Source of the DNA: Nitrosovibrio tenuis | GTDB taxonomy: Bacteria; Pseudomonadota; Gammaproteobacteria; Burkholderiales; Nitrosomonadaceae | Direction of reading: 5' to 3' | Length of the DNA: 64,000 bases | Assembly (NCBI RefSeq): GCF_900109785.1 | Contig: NZ_FOBH01000008.1 | Location: forward strand, 43,482 to 107,481 | In this document: positions 27,689 through 36,471 of the stretch, piece after piece | How the letters are laid out: every line of letters begins with the position of its first letter | How positions within the stretch are numbered: position 1 is the stretch's first letter | The notes under the pieces: model-generated | Database searches by the model: none | The model's input: the letters and a program-made list of their open reading frames with translations, nothing else | Told to the model about the DNA's origin: nothing | Made by a program: the position numbers and the translations under genes

Positions 27689-29268
27689 GTCACGACCGCC
27701 CCATCTTGCAAGGGCATAAATTCATGGGAAAAGCGCATGCCTTCATTGTTGAAGTAATTGTATGCATTCAGATGGTCGAACGCGGCCTCATCGAAAGAAA
27801 GCCAGCGCATCAAATAGGGGTACAGCGTTTTATAGAACGAGCACTCCGGCGTCCGGTGCCGTACCGCACCATAGCGTTCCCAAGCCTGCGCGGAACACCC
27901 GGATTGGCATAGCTGGCGGTAGGAACAGCTATTGCATCCCTCAAGATCAGCCGGCCGGCGTTCCCGGATTTGCGCCATGATGACGTTGTTCCGGGACGGC
28001 TGCGACAGGCTCTCCACTCCTGGATCAAAAATATTGCCCAGCTTGAGGCCAGGTGATTGCGTGGCGCGGCCACAGGGGTAAATATCGCCATTGGCTGCGA
28101 TTGCCTGGAAGGTGTCTCCAGCCCCACAGTGCGTCCGCATGCAACGCGTCCGGCGTTGTTTACTGGTGAGAAAGTCACACATGCTGCGGACGTTATCTTC
28201 CAGCAATGGCAATCTCTGCTCCACGATATGATCCATGAGACCTTTGATAAAGCCGATGATATGCTCCTGGTTTAAGCCAACCTTGTTCCAGTTCTTACGG
28301 GCATCGCCCAGATATGCCACCGGATTCAACCTGAAGCCGTGAATACCGAGACTGAGCATGGTAGCCGCCAAAGCTGCCGGATCATCCGCATTGGACCGGT
28401 TCAGCACGACCAGGCCGCCGAAGGAAACCTCGAAGCGGTGCAGCAGATCGATCCCTTTTGACAGTTTGCTGAACGATTCCTTGCCGTTGACCTGAGGACG
28501 ACTCAGGTTCTGGCTTTGGGCGCCTCCATCAATGGAAATGCCGACGCGCACATCTTCCTCCTTCAGCCAGCGGACCCGCTCCTCATTCAGTAGCGTGGCG
28601 TTCGTCTGGGTACTGATGAACAACCTTCGGTTGCGTCGCTGTGGGTGATTGCGGATGTACTGTACCGTCTCTTTCATGAGGTCATATTTCAGAAACGGCT
28701 CTCCGCCAGCAAATTCGAAAGCCAGGGTATCGCTCTCACGCATGGCAAACGCGAGATCCACAGTTTTTCTGGCGATATCCCGATCCATGGCAGGCATGGA
28801 AGAATTGGCGCCCGCCAGACAATAAGGGCAGGCGAGATTGCATTTTTCGGTAATCAGTAACTCGATCAGGTTTCCCTCTTCGTAGTTTGCCCCGTCGGCA
28901 AACATCCTGTGGTCCACCGCGGCATGCGAGTTAAGTGTCAGCAACCCGCGACGATAAAGATGCGCGATGAAGCCGAGCGCTGCATCTGTGCCGTGGGACG
29001 ACACATTATGACGCAACCAGCCAAAGGGTTTCCTGTCCAGTTGCCTATACCACTTCGCCTCGCCGGCATTGAGAAATGCCCACGCCGCGTTCTCGGGATG
29101 AATCGCAAGCGTTTCGCCTGCAACCTCTTCCAGAACGATGCCATCAGTTCCCATAATTGTCTCGTCACTCAGGCTGATCGCGCCGAAAGGCTCGTAATGC
29201 TTACCATATAGGTCGGTGAGATACGCGCTTTCGGCACTTTCTCGGGAGGGTCTGCTGAAGTATCTCAT
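27685..29268 (-). CDS. Radical SAM/SPASM peptide maturase
   Basis: A 527-residue radical SAM enzyme. The first 130 residues form an N-terminal extension of the kind that binds leader peptides. The SAM cluster motif is CNLACPYC (Cys143, Cys147, Cys150), followed by EFAGGEP (about 185-191). The SPASM domain has the full canonical seven cysteines: Cys381, Cys399 (GX4C), Cys445-X2-Cys448-X5-Cys454-X3-Cys458 and Cys476, enough for two auxiliary 4Fe-4S clusters. It overlaps both neighbours by 4 bases. With the repeat precursor upstream, the best guess is a cyclophane- or other crosslink-forming RiPP maturase. Confidence 0.88.
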   Translation of the reverse strand: MRYFSRPSRESAESAYLTDLYGKHYEPFGAISLSDETIMGTDGIVLEEVAGETLAIHPENAAWAFLNAGEAKWYRQLDRKPFGWLRHNVSSHGTDAALGFIAHLYRRGLLTLNSHAAVDHRMFADGANYEEGNLIELLITEKCNLACPYCLAGANSSMPAMDRDIARKTVDLAFAMRESDTLAFEFAGGEPFLKYDLMKETVQYIRNHPQRRNRRLFISTQTNATLLNEERVRWLKEEDVRVGISIDGGAQSQNLSRPQVNGKESFSKLSKGIDLLHRFEVSFGGLVVLNRSNADDPAALAATMLSLGIHGFRLNPVAYLGDARKNWNKVGLNQEHIIGFIKGLMDHIVEQRLPLLEDNVRSMCDFLTSKQRRTRCMRTHCGAGDTFQAIAANGDIYPCGRATQSPGLKLGNIFDPGVESLSQPSRNNVIMAQIRERRPADLEGCNSCSYRQLCQSGCSAQAWERYGAVRHRTPECSFYKTLYPYLMRWLSFDEAAFDHLNAYNYFNNEGMRFSHEFMPLQDGAVVT

Positions 29269-30401
29269 CTCATGGTTCCCTCAACCGCAGCCGGATCGGA
29301 ATTGATATTTAAAAGCCAGCCTGGAACTTTGCTGCCACCGATTTGCCAGCCTCCGCCTCGGCTAGAGGTCAAACGCGGCGAGGAGGTAATTGAATCGACA
29401 AGTGCGCCTTCCATCCCGATGACTTGAACCAGTTCAGGCTCATATATCAGGCTCGCGGAGCCATTTTCCCGTACGACCCGTCCGCCAGGGAAAAGACTAA
29501 AGCCGTGGTTGGGGATCACCAGCAATGGCGCTGCAAGATGCTGCAGTGTTTTTTGCATTTCTGTGGGCCAATAGTGTGAAAGCACCGAAAAATAGCGCTG
29601 GGCCAGTGCCGTTGTGGCCATACAACCCCAGTGACAGGGAAAATGCTGTATGACTTCCCAGCCAAAATACCGGGCAAAAATATTTACCGTCCAGTTCAGT
29701 TCATGAACCGGTTCCCCCGCTCGTGAACTGACTTCCGCCAAATACATGAGGCCAACGTCGCCTTCGTATTTTTGTGAAGCGATTGGCCAGCGATCCTCGA
29801 ACGCATCGCAACAGCAGGGCGGGTAACCAAGCAATCTTCCTAAAAGGCCTTCCCATCCAAATAGCTGGCATAACCAGGCAATAAGCACGGTTTGCTCGTC
29901 AGGCGCCAACAGCAATCCGCGCCACGCCCCGGAGCCCGCCTGGGCGCTTGTCACGTCGATCATGCGGTTGCTGTACTCGCCTTTATCTGAGTCGTGTTGG
30001 GGAAGAAATTCATGGGGCCCCAGCACTCCAAAATAACCGCGTACCCGAGCCCAGTTCGCCAGGGCGGTCAAACTTCGCTCATTGCCATGAATCAATGCCA
30101 AAGGCTTGGCGCCGGCAAGCAGAAGGCGCAACTGCGGTTGACGCAACAGTTCCTCCTCCGGCTCTGTTCGCCAGTGTACCGGGCCAAGCAGGGTCGCATC
30201 ATCGATCGCCACCGATATTGCATTGCTGGGCGGAGGCAGGGATGGGGGAACATTATTGCATTCCCATTGCCATTCACGCAGCGCGGCCGAAGGATCTCCT
30301 TCCAGCAACCGGCGTAGCATCCCGGAGTGGCAGGCGGCCTCCACGAATGAATGAAGCAACCCGGCGGCGCGGCTTGACCAGCCCGCGCCGTTAGCCCGCA
30401 T
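29265..30401 (-). CDS. DUF483-like cysteine-motif protein
   Basis: A 378-residue protein directly behind the precursor gene (33 bases) and overlapping the radical SAM gene by 4. Two clusters stand out: GYPPCCCDAF with Cys196-198 and PCHWGC with Cys256, His257 and Cys260. They recall the GYPxCC pattern of DUF483-type proteins and could bind a metal or cluster. The N-terminal 190 residues are not recognisable. There is no signal peptide. No clear Shine-Dalgarno sequence precedes the ATG, so its translation may depend on the precursor transcript. The function is unknown; a precursor-binding, metal-dependent partner is possible. Confidence 0.6.
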   Translation of the reverse strand: MRANGAGWSSRAAGLLHSFVEAACHSGMLRRLLEGDPSAALREWQWECNNVPPSLPPPSNAISVAIDDATLLGPVHWRTEPEEELLRQPQLRLLLAGAKPLALIHGNERSLTALANWARVRGYFGVLGPHEFLPQHDSDKGEYSNRMIDVTSAQAGSGAWRGLLLAPDEQTVLIAWLCQLFGWEGLLGRLLGYPPCCCDAFEDRWPIASQKYEGDVGLMYLAEVSSRAGEPVHELNWTVNIFARYFGWEVIQHFPCHWGCMATTALAQRYFSVLSHYWPTEMQKTLQHLAAPLLVIPNHGFSLFPGGRVVRENGSASLIYEPELVQVIGMEGALVDSITSSPRLTSSRGGGWQIGGSKVPGWLLNINSDPAAVEGTMR

Positions 30402-30434
30402 AGGCTGTGATTGGGTTCATCAGGACTGCAATAT

Positions 30435-31172
30435 CTAGCGTGTGATATGAAAACCGCGCACGTGTAAATCCACCGGCCCGGTGGCGGGAATAGCCACGTG
30501 ACCGCCATCCGGGAGGGTTACATTGATGAGGCCGGCCCCCACAGCGGTTCTCGGATCGAAATTGGCGTGGCCGCCTCCATTGACAAATCCAGGCGGTCCG
30601 GAATTGACGTGAGAACCCGCTCTGCCGAGATCGGGGACATTTACACGATTCGCGAGGCCACGAGAAGGATCGAAATTGGCATGACCGCCACCGTTTACGA
30701 ACCCGGGAGGGCCTGAATTTACATGGACGCCTGCTCTGCCGAGATCGGGGATATTTACACGATTCGCGAGGCCACGGGAAGGATCGAAATTGGCATGACC
30801 GCCACCGTTGACGAACCCCGGAGGACCAGAATTCACATGGACGCCCGCCCTGCCCAGATCACCCAGATTACCCCGGTTTCCGATAGCTGCTCTGGGGTCA
30901 AAATTAGCATGGCCGCCACCGTTGACAAACCCCGGAGGCCCGGAGTTTACATGGCTGCCGGCCGCACCGATATTGCCGAGGTTACCCAGCCGGGATGCAA
31001 TTGCTCTGCTAGTCTCGGCTGCAATAATGGCATTCAAATCGCCAACCGTTAAATCGCCGAGTTTGGCGCTGGCGGGCAATGAGCGAGGTTGAGGTGCAGG
31101 TGGCGCTTCTGCGGCTTGCGGGGAACCGGGAGTGGCTGGTGGAGAATCGTCTGGGTTATGCTCATCAGGCAT
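30435..31172 (-). CDS. Repeat-containing RiPP-type precursor peptide
   Basis: A 245-residue protein. Residues 1-36 are Pro/Ala-rich; 37-62 (KLGDLTVGDLNAII...) look like a leader helix. Four 38-residue repeats follow, with identical cores from His to Pro starting at 74, 112, 150 and 188: HVNSGPPGFVNGGGHANF then DP. They are joined by linkers ending DLGRAG (NIGAAG before the first). Each core has HVN, FVN and HAN. The copies differ in DNA largely at synonymous sites, so the core sequence is under selection. A tail (208-245) lacks the repeat. No Cys, no Trp. The start has a strong AAGGAG (31180-31185). It heads the maturase operon. Confidence 0.8.
   Translation of the reverse strand: MPDEHNPDDSPPATPGSPQAAEAPPAPQPRSLPASAKLGDLTVGDLNAIIAAETSRAIASRLGNLGNIGAAGSHVNSGPPGFVNGGGHANFDPRAAIGNRGNLGDLGRAGVHVNSGPPGFVNGGGHANFDPSRGLANRVNIPDLGRAGVHVNSGPPGFVNGGGHANFDPSRGLANRVNVPDLGRAGSHVNSGPPGFVNGGGHANFDPRTAVGAGLINVTLPDGGHVAIPATGPVDLHVRGFHITR
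30552..30959 (-). repeat. Four in-frame 114-bp coding repeats of the precursor
   Basis: The repeats have an exact period of 114 bp (38 codons) through residues 72-207 of the precursor. They are similar but not identical in DNA; differences concentrate at third positions (for example GTA versus GTC for Val, different Gly and Pro codons), whereas the 20-residue core is unchanged in all copies. Confidence 0.9.
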
Positions 31173-31875
31173 TATTAAACTCCTTTTTATGTGAAGTATA
31201 GCAATAACTCGCGGGCCAACCTGAAACGCATATCAGGTGGAATTAGAATGGAACGCAGGCACTTGTACCTGAAAAACAAAAATTTATTAACCTCGGTAGC
31301 GGCATGATTCTTCCTGTTGGCAAACTAATATGACAAATCGTTATTGTCAAGAGAAATAACGGTCGAATTCTAGCACCTCTACTTTACAAATTCATGGCAC
31401 AACAGAATCTGTGAAATGATGCTTAAGATACTTCCATTTCCGATTTCTTCTCACGTTTTGTATTGCACCGCTTTCGCGCTAGGAAACGTTCATGGTAGGA
31501 AACTTTATACCAATTGGCCGCACTGGTTGCAGCAGTATGCGCCGGTTTTCACGTCAGTGATGAGCTTGTTTGGTTGAGCCTGATGGCTGTGCTCTTGTTT
31601 GAGCAGGATTTGCTTCATTCCTGCGCGGATGCTATTGCGCCTACCCAGGCTTTATCGCCAATCTTCCGGGTTAATATAAGTACCTGAAACATTCATGCAG
31701 CAAATAACTTGAGCAAGCTATAGTCTTCGTCTACAAATTAAAGCATACCCATTAAATTTCAATTCGCGGGGCTGATGAACTTCCACCAGTCCGGGACTGA
31801 GCAAAAGCGGCAAGGCCGGCCGGTAAGTAGAAGCACCTGAAGGGGTGTAATCTTAATCTTTGGCTTATCAAGATA
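31173..31875. other. 703-base divergent gap between the precursor and the ATPase
   Basis: Holds the upstream regions of two divergent operons. The precursor side has its Shine-Dalgarno and a palindrome at 31331-31349. A 37-codon minus-strand frame at 31505-31618 encodes a peptide ending AYCCNQCGQLV, which could be a small zinc-ribbon protein or a remnant, but has only a poorly spaced AGGA. Nothing else gene-like was seen. The region is AT-richer than its neighbours. Confidence 0.6.
31331..31350 (-). promoter_or_regulatory. Palindrome with a -35-like TTGACA upstream of the precursor operon
   Basis: TGACAA (31331-31336) and TTGTCA (31344-31349) form a perfect inverted repeat with a 7-base spacer. 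Read on the minus strand the outer arm gives TTGACA at 31350-31345, a perfect -35 hexamer; the matching -10 is weak (TATTAG at 14 or TAGTTT at 17 bases). It lies about 160 bases upstream of the precursor start, so it could be an operator overlapping the promoter. Confidence 0.35.
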
Positions 31876-34800
31876 ATGTCCCAAATCCTCGATCACGCGC
31901 AGGGCCATTCAATTATCGCAGCAGCATCGGACGAGGCTGAGCGGCGGTGGCTGGTGCGCGTGGTTCACGCTGCGGTGAAGGGCCGCGTCAGGTTTGAGGT
32001 TAACGGCTTATATCGCTGTGAGCCAGTCAGGCTGAGGATCGAATCCGAGCTCGCTCACCGCGCGGGAATAAAACAGGTGTCCGCCAATATTCTGACCGGG
32101 AGGCTATTGATCATTTTCGATCCGATTCATGGCATTGAAGAGATCAGGGTCTTGGTGGAGCAATCGCTGGAGGGGTCGATACCTACCGCATCCAAGCAGC
32201 GCTTGGATGCCAATATTCATCCCTTGCATTCCTTGCCGTCGACCGCTACTGCTGGCGTCAGGCCGGCTCTCTTGCAGGGACAGAGCAACTGGCATGTTTT
32301 ACCTGCGGATGTAGTGCTGTCAGACCTGGAAACTTCCAGAGAGCACGGTCTTGGCCGAGCTTCCGTACAGTTGCGGCTGCATCGTTATGGCATCAACCGC
32401 CTACCTAAAGCACTGCCCCGTTCCGGGTTGAGCATTTTTTTGGGCCAATTCAAGAGCCTGCCGGTTATTTTACTGGGCGTATCCGCCATGCTTTCCGCAG
32501 CAACTGGGGGTTTTGCCGACGCTGTGGTAATCCTCGGGGTTGTCATGATCAATGCCGGTACCGGCTATGCCGCCGAGTCCCAGTCGGAGCGAACAATTAA
32601 TGCTCTCGGAGAAAGCGTCCAGCAGAACGCCGCGGTAATTCGCGATGCGCAACTTGCAGAAGTGGAGGCCGAAGTTATGGTCCCCGGGGACATTCTGGTG
32701 CTGACGCCAGGAACTCAGGTAGCGGCGGACGCGCGACTGCTGGAGTCGCGCAACTTGACCGTGGACGAGTCCGCACTCACTGGCGAAAGCCTGCCCGTCA
32801 TTAAGAGGGTGGAATCTTTGGACGAACCGGACGTCCCGCTGGCGGATCGGTTCAACATGGTCTATATGGGTACGGTAGTTACCGGAGGCAGTGGATTAGC
32901 CGTGGTGGTCGCCACGGGCGGGCATACCGAGATCGGCACCATCCAGACGCTCGTGAGCGAAACCAGGCCACCGGAAACTCCCATGCAACGGCAGCTTAGA
33001 ACCTTGGGGAACCAGATGGTGCTGCTTTCCGTCGGGATATGCGGAGTCGTGTATTTGATCGGGCTGGCGCGCGGCTACGGCTGGCTGCAGATGCTGAAGA
33101 CTTCAATTTCACTTGCCGTCGCGGCAATTCCGGAAGGCCTGCCCACCGTGGCTACAACCACATTGGCGCTGGGCATACGAAACATGCGCCGTCACCGCGT
33201 ATTGGTGCGGCACCTGGACGCGGTGGAAACCCTAGGAGCGATGCAGGTGATCTGTCTGGACAAGACAGGAACACTCACCTTTAACCGCATGTCCGTCCTG
33301 GCGATATATAGCGGGGAGCGTCGTATCACGCTAGCTAACGATATGTTTTACGGTGATGGCGTGAGAATGGACCCCGCTCAGAGCGATGAATTATTGAGGC
33401 TCATACACGTGGCTGTCCTGTGCAACGAGACAGAATTGAATGGAGATGCAGGCAATTACGCGCTAAAGGGTTCGGCGACCGAAAACGCACTGGTGCATCT
33501 GGCGCTGACTGCTGGCGTGGAGGTGGGCATGCTGCGCCGACGCTACTCCAAGGTGCAGGTGGAATACCGCGCCGAAAAGCACAACTTCATGCGTACAACC
33601 CACACAACAGGAGGGGCTGGAAAGCTGGTTGCGGTCAAGGGCAGCCCAGCCGAAGTACTGGAGATGTGCGGCTGGTGGATCAAGGATGGGGTGCGCCTGC
33701 CGCTTACAGAAACCGAACGCACCGCGATACTTATCGAAAATGATCGCATGGCAGGGGAGGCCTTGCGCGTGCTGGGATTTGCCTATGTAGAGCTGGCGCA
33801 CGCCGATCTGCTTCCCGCGGAAGAGCTCATCTGGCTGGGAATGACTGGCATGGCTGACCCGGTGCGACAAGGAATGAGGGAGCTTATCGCCTTATTCCAC
33901 CAGGCCGGCATCGATACGGTGATGATCACCGGTGACCAAAGCGCCACCGCCTATGCTATAGGTAAAGAACTAGGCATATCCGGCAGCGAGGAACTGAACA
34001 TTCTCGATTCTATCCGGCTTGAGCAACTGGATCCGGAAGTGCTAACAGGGCTTGCCCAGAAGGTCAACATTTTCTCTCGCGTCAGCCCGGCCAACAAGCT
34101 GCAAATCATGCAAGCGCTGCAGCGAGCCGGCAAAATTGCGGGCATGACCGGAGACGGAATCAACGACGGGCCGGCGCTCAAAGCCGCCGATATCGGCGTA
34201 GCCATGGGCGGCATAGGCACCGATGTGGCCCGCAACGTGGCCGACGTGGTACTGGAGGACGACAATCTGCATACCATGATCGTAGCTGTCTCGGAAGGGC
34301 GCACGATTTACGACAATATCCGCAAATCGATACATTTTCTGACCGCGACAAATCTTTCGGAGATTATGGTGATGCTGGGTTCCATTGGAACCGGACTTGG
34401 CACCCCGCTCACCACCCTGCAGTTGTTGTGGATCAACCTGGTGACGGACATTTTTCCAGCTCTGGCGCTCGCCGTCGAGCCGCCCGAGCCGGACGTTTTA
34501 CATCGCCCGCCAAGAGATCCGAAGGAACCCCTCGTAAAACCGTCTGACTTCAAGCGCTACGGATTGGAATCGCTCACCATGACCGCCGGCTCCATGGCCA
34601 GTTATGGCTACGCGGTGGCGCGCTATGGGATCGGGCCGCAGGCCCGCACCGCGGCCTTCATGACTCTTACCATGGCGCAACTGTTGCACGCTTACAGCTG
34701 CCGTTCCGATCGCAGCGGCATTTTCAGTGGTGAAACGCTGGGTCCAAATCCATATCTCAACCTGGCGCTGGGCGGAACGGCCGCACTGCAATTAGCTTCG

Positions 34801-34983
34801 GTAGCTGTGCCGGGACTCAGGAGCCTGCTCGGAAATACACTCCCAAGCCCCATCGATTGGGTGATGATAGGCGCGGGATCGGCGCTGCCTTTTATTATGA
34901 ACGAGGCGAGCAAAGGGCCAGTCATGAAACGCAAGCGGCGCCAAGGGCTCTTATATTCACCGACCTCACCAGCGGGAGCCTGA
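31876..34983 (+). CDS. P-type cation-transporting ATPase with an N-terminal HMA2-like domain
   Basis: A 1035-residue pump. Residues about 25-95 form an HMA2-like ferredoxin-fold domain (VHAAVKGRVRFEV). Then come the actuator TGES (about 310), the transmembrane PEGLP motif of the Ca2+/Mn2+-type (P2) pumps (about 420), the phosphorylation site DKTGT (Asp462), the nucleotide-binding domain, and the hinge GDGINDGPALKAADIGVAMG (about 760). The C-terminal membrane helices include LLWINLVTDIFPALAL. Ion specificity cannot be read with confidence; Ca2+ or Mn2+ is more likely than Cu+ as no CPC motif is present. It lies two bases before a metK gene. Confidence 0.88.
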   Translation: MSQILDHAQGHSIIAAASDEAERRWLVRVVHAAVKGRVRFEVNGLYRCEPVRLRIESELAHRAGIKQVSANILTGRLLIIFDPIHGIEEIRVLVEQSLEGSIPTASKQRLDANIHPLHSLPSTATAGVRPALLQGQSNWHVLPADVVLSDLETSREHGLGRASVQLRLHRYGINRLPKALPRSGLSIFLGQFKSLPVILLGVSAMLSAATGGFADAVVILGVVMINAGTGYAAESQSERTINALGESVQQNAAVIRDAQLAEVEAEVMVPGDILVLTPGTQVAADARLLESRNLTVDESALTGESLPVIKRVESLDEPDVPLADRFNMVYMGTVVTGGSGLAVVVATGGHTEIGTIQTLVSETRPPETPMQRQLRTLGNQMVLLSVGICGVVYLIGLARGYGWLQMLKTSISLAVAAIPEGLPTVATTTLALGIRNMRRHRVLVRHLDAVETLGAMQVICLDKTGTLTFNRMSVLAIYSGERRITLANDMFYGDGVRMDPAQSDELLRLIHVAVLCNETELNGDAGNYALKGSATENALVHLALTAGVEVGMLRRRYSKVQVEYRAEKHNFMRTTHTTGGAGKLVAVKGSPAEVLEMCGWWIKDGVRLPLTETERTAILIENDRMAGEALRVLGFAYVELAHADLLPAEELIWLGMTGMADPVRQGMRELIALFHQAGIDTVMITGDQSATAYAIGKELGISGSEELNILDSIRLEQLDPEVLTGLAQKVNIFSRVSPANKLQIMQALQRAGKIAGMTGDGINDGPALKAADIGVAMGGIGTDVARNVADVVLEDDNLHTMIVAVSEGRTIYDNIRKSIHFLTATNLSEIMVMLGSIGTGLGTPLTTLQLLWINLVTDIFPALALAVEPPEPDVLHRPPRDPKEPLVKPSDFKRYGLESLTMTAGSMASYGYAVARYGIGPQARTAAFMTLTMAQLLHAYSCRSDRSGIFSGETLGPNPYLNLALGGTAALQLASVAVPGLRSLLGNTLPSPIDWVMIGAGSALPFIMNEASKGPVMKRKRRQGLLYSPTSPAGA

Positions 34984-34985
34984 TA

Positions 34986-36173
34986 ATGAAACAGGATTTC
35001 ATGTTTACATCCGAATCCGTTACCGATGGGCACCCGGATAAACTTTGCGACCAGGTGAGCGACGCAATAATCGACCGCTATTTTCAACAGGATCCATTTT
35101 CGAGGGTCGTGGCTGAGTGCGCGGTATCGAAAGGGATACTGTTTATCGCGGCGCGCTTCGCCTCGCTGGCCTCGATTGATATCTCCAGTATTGCGCGCCA
35201 AGTCATCGGCCAGATCGGCTATGAGCATGGGGATTTCAATGCAAGGGATTGCACCGTCATGACCAGCCTGATGGAACTTCCGGCGCTATCCCATCCGCAG
35301 TTGGACGAGCGGGAAATGAGTGAGGGAGAGCTGGAAGGCGTAACGGCCAGAAACCAAGCCAATGTTTTCGGCTTTGCCTGCAACCAGAGCGCAGCCATGA
35401 TGCCGCTGCCCATCTGGCTCGCTCATAAACTGGCACGCCGTCTGACAGCAGCGCGGCTGCAAAAGCAACTGCTCTATCTCGCCCCGGACGGAAAAACCCA
35501 GGTGGGCGTGGCATATCGCGACGGTAGGCCGCATCGCATCCACTCCATTACCCTGGTGGCGAGCCAGCGAAAGGAGGCTCTGCAAAACCTTGTTTCCCTG
35601 CGCGACGATCTTTGTCAGCATGTGATCGAGCCGGCGTTCCTCGGCGAAGAGTTGCGGCCCGACGTGCGTACTCATATTTTCATCAACCCGGACGGACCGA
35701 TTGTGGACGGGGGGCCAGCGCTGCACTCGGGACTGACCGGCCGCAAGAATGCAGTTGACACTTATGGCGAGTATTCCCGGCACTCGGAGTCCGCGCTATC
35801 CGGCAAAGATCCATCCCGAATCGACCGTGTGGGCGCCTATGCAGCGCGCTACGCCGCCAAGAATGTTGTCGCTGCAGATCTCGCACAGGCGTGCGAGGTA
35901 CATCTTGCATATTCGATCGGGATAGCGCGGCCAGTGAGCATCCAGGTGGACAGCTTCGGCACCGGGACCATACCTGACACGGAAATTGCAGCCCGGATTC
36001 AGGCTCATTTCGATTTCCGCCCGGCGGCGATCATCCGTACGTTCAACCTGCGCTATCAACCGCAACTGTATCGGGGAGGTTTTTACCGCAGACTTGCGGT
36101 ATACGGTCAGGTGGGAAGAATGGATGTGGGACTTCCGTGGGAGAGCACGGATAAAGCAGAGTTGTTGCGCTAG
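34986..36173 (+). CDS. metK: Divergent S-adenosylmethionine synthetase
   Basis: Makes SAM from ATP and methionine. Conserved pieces: FTSESVTDGHPDKLCDQVSDA at the start (substrate and metal binding), FINPDGPIVDGGP, LTGRKNAVDTYG, the P-loop-like FSGKDPS in the variant form LSGKDPSRIDR, and AARYAAKN. The region after residue 60 differs strongly from housekeeping MetK (no standard GAGDQG loop; GVTARNQANVFGFACNQ instead). 395 residues. ATG 34986 lies two bases after the ATPase stop; the longer open frame overlaps the ATPase and is rejected. It is probably a second, specialised metK, perhaps raising SAM supply under particular conditions. Confidence 0.88.
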   Translation: MKQDFMFTSESVTDGHPDKLCDQVSDAIIDRYFQQDPFSRVVAECAVSKGILFIAARFASLASIDISSIARQVIGQIGYEHGDFNARDCTVMTSLMELPALSHPQLDEREMSEGELEGVTARNQANVFGFACNQSAAMMPLPIWLAHKLARRLTAARLQKQLLYLAPDGKTQVGVAYRDGRPHRIHSITLVASQRKEALQNLVSLRDDLCQHVIEPAFLGEELRPDVRTHIFINPDGPIVDGGPALHSGLTGRKNAVDTYGEYSRHSESALSGKDPSRIDRVGAYAARYAAKNVVAADLAQACEVHLAYSIGIARPVSIQVDSFGTGTIPDTEIAARIQAHFDFRPAAIIRTFNLRYQPQLYRGGFYRRLAVYGQVGRMDVGLPWESTDKAELLR

Positions 36174-36471
36174 CCGAGATATTTCATCACCTTTCCGAAC
36201 GATCAGGGCCTGCCGTTACACATAACGATCGGGACAACTTGTTGCGAGAGTTCGCTTTGATCAGGTGTCGGCGAACGTAATCCTCAACGCCACCAGCCCG
36301 ACGGATTGGGTTGAGAAATCCTTGATTATCCCGTCTATTTGCGACCGTGGCTATTTTGCAATTGTGGTTATTTCGGCCTATAAAGAGGTTCCGGGCTTCA
36401 TTGTTCGAGCATAATCATGACGGTTCTGACTTTAGGACAATTCTTCGGCTAAGCGAAAGAGTGAAAATTTC

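Noticed and set aside
30552..30959. CRISPR-like or non-coding tandem array
   Set aside because: The 114-bp units keep the reading frame, have strong codon-level conservation and lie in an open frame with a ribosome-binding site, so they are coding repeats.
30435..31172. HxsA-type (His-Xaa-Ser) precursor
   Set aside because: The repeats are HVN/FVN/HAN with Asn, not His-X-Ser, and no HxsC/D-like genes are present.
34857..34985. Longer metK start at 34857
   Set aside because: It overlaps the ATPase coding sequence and has no MetK homology.
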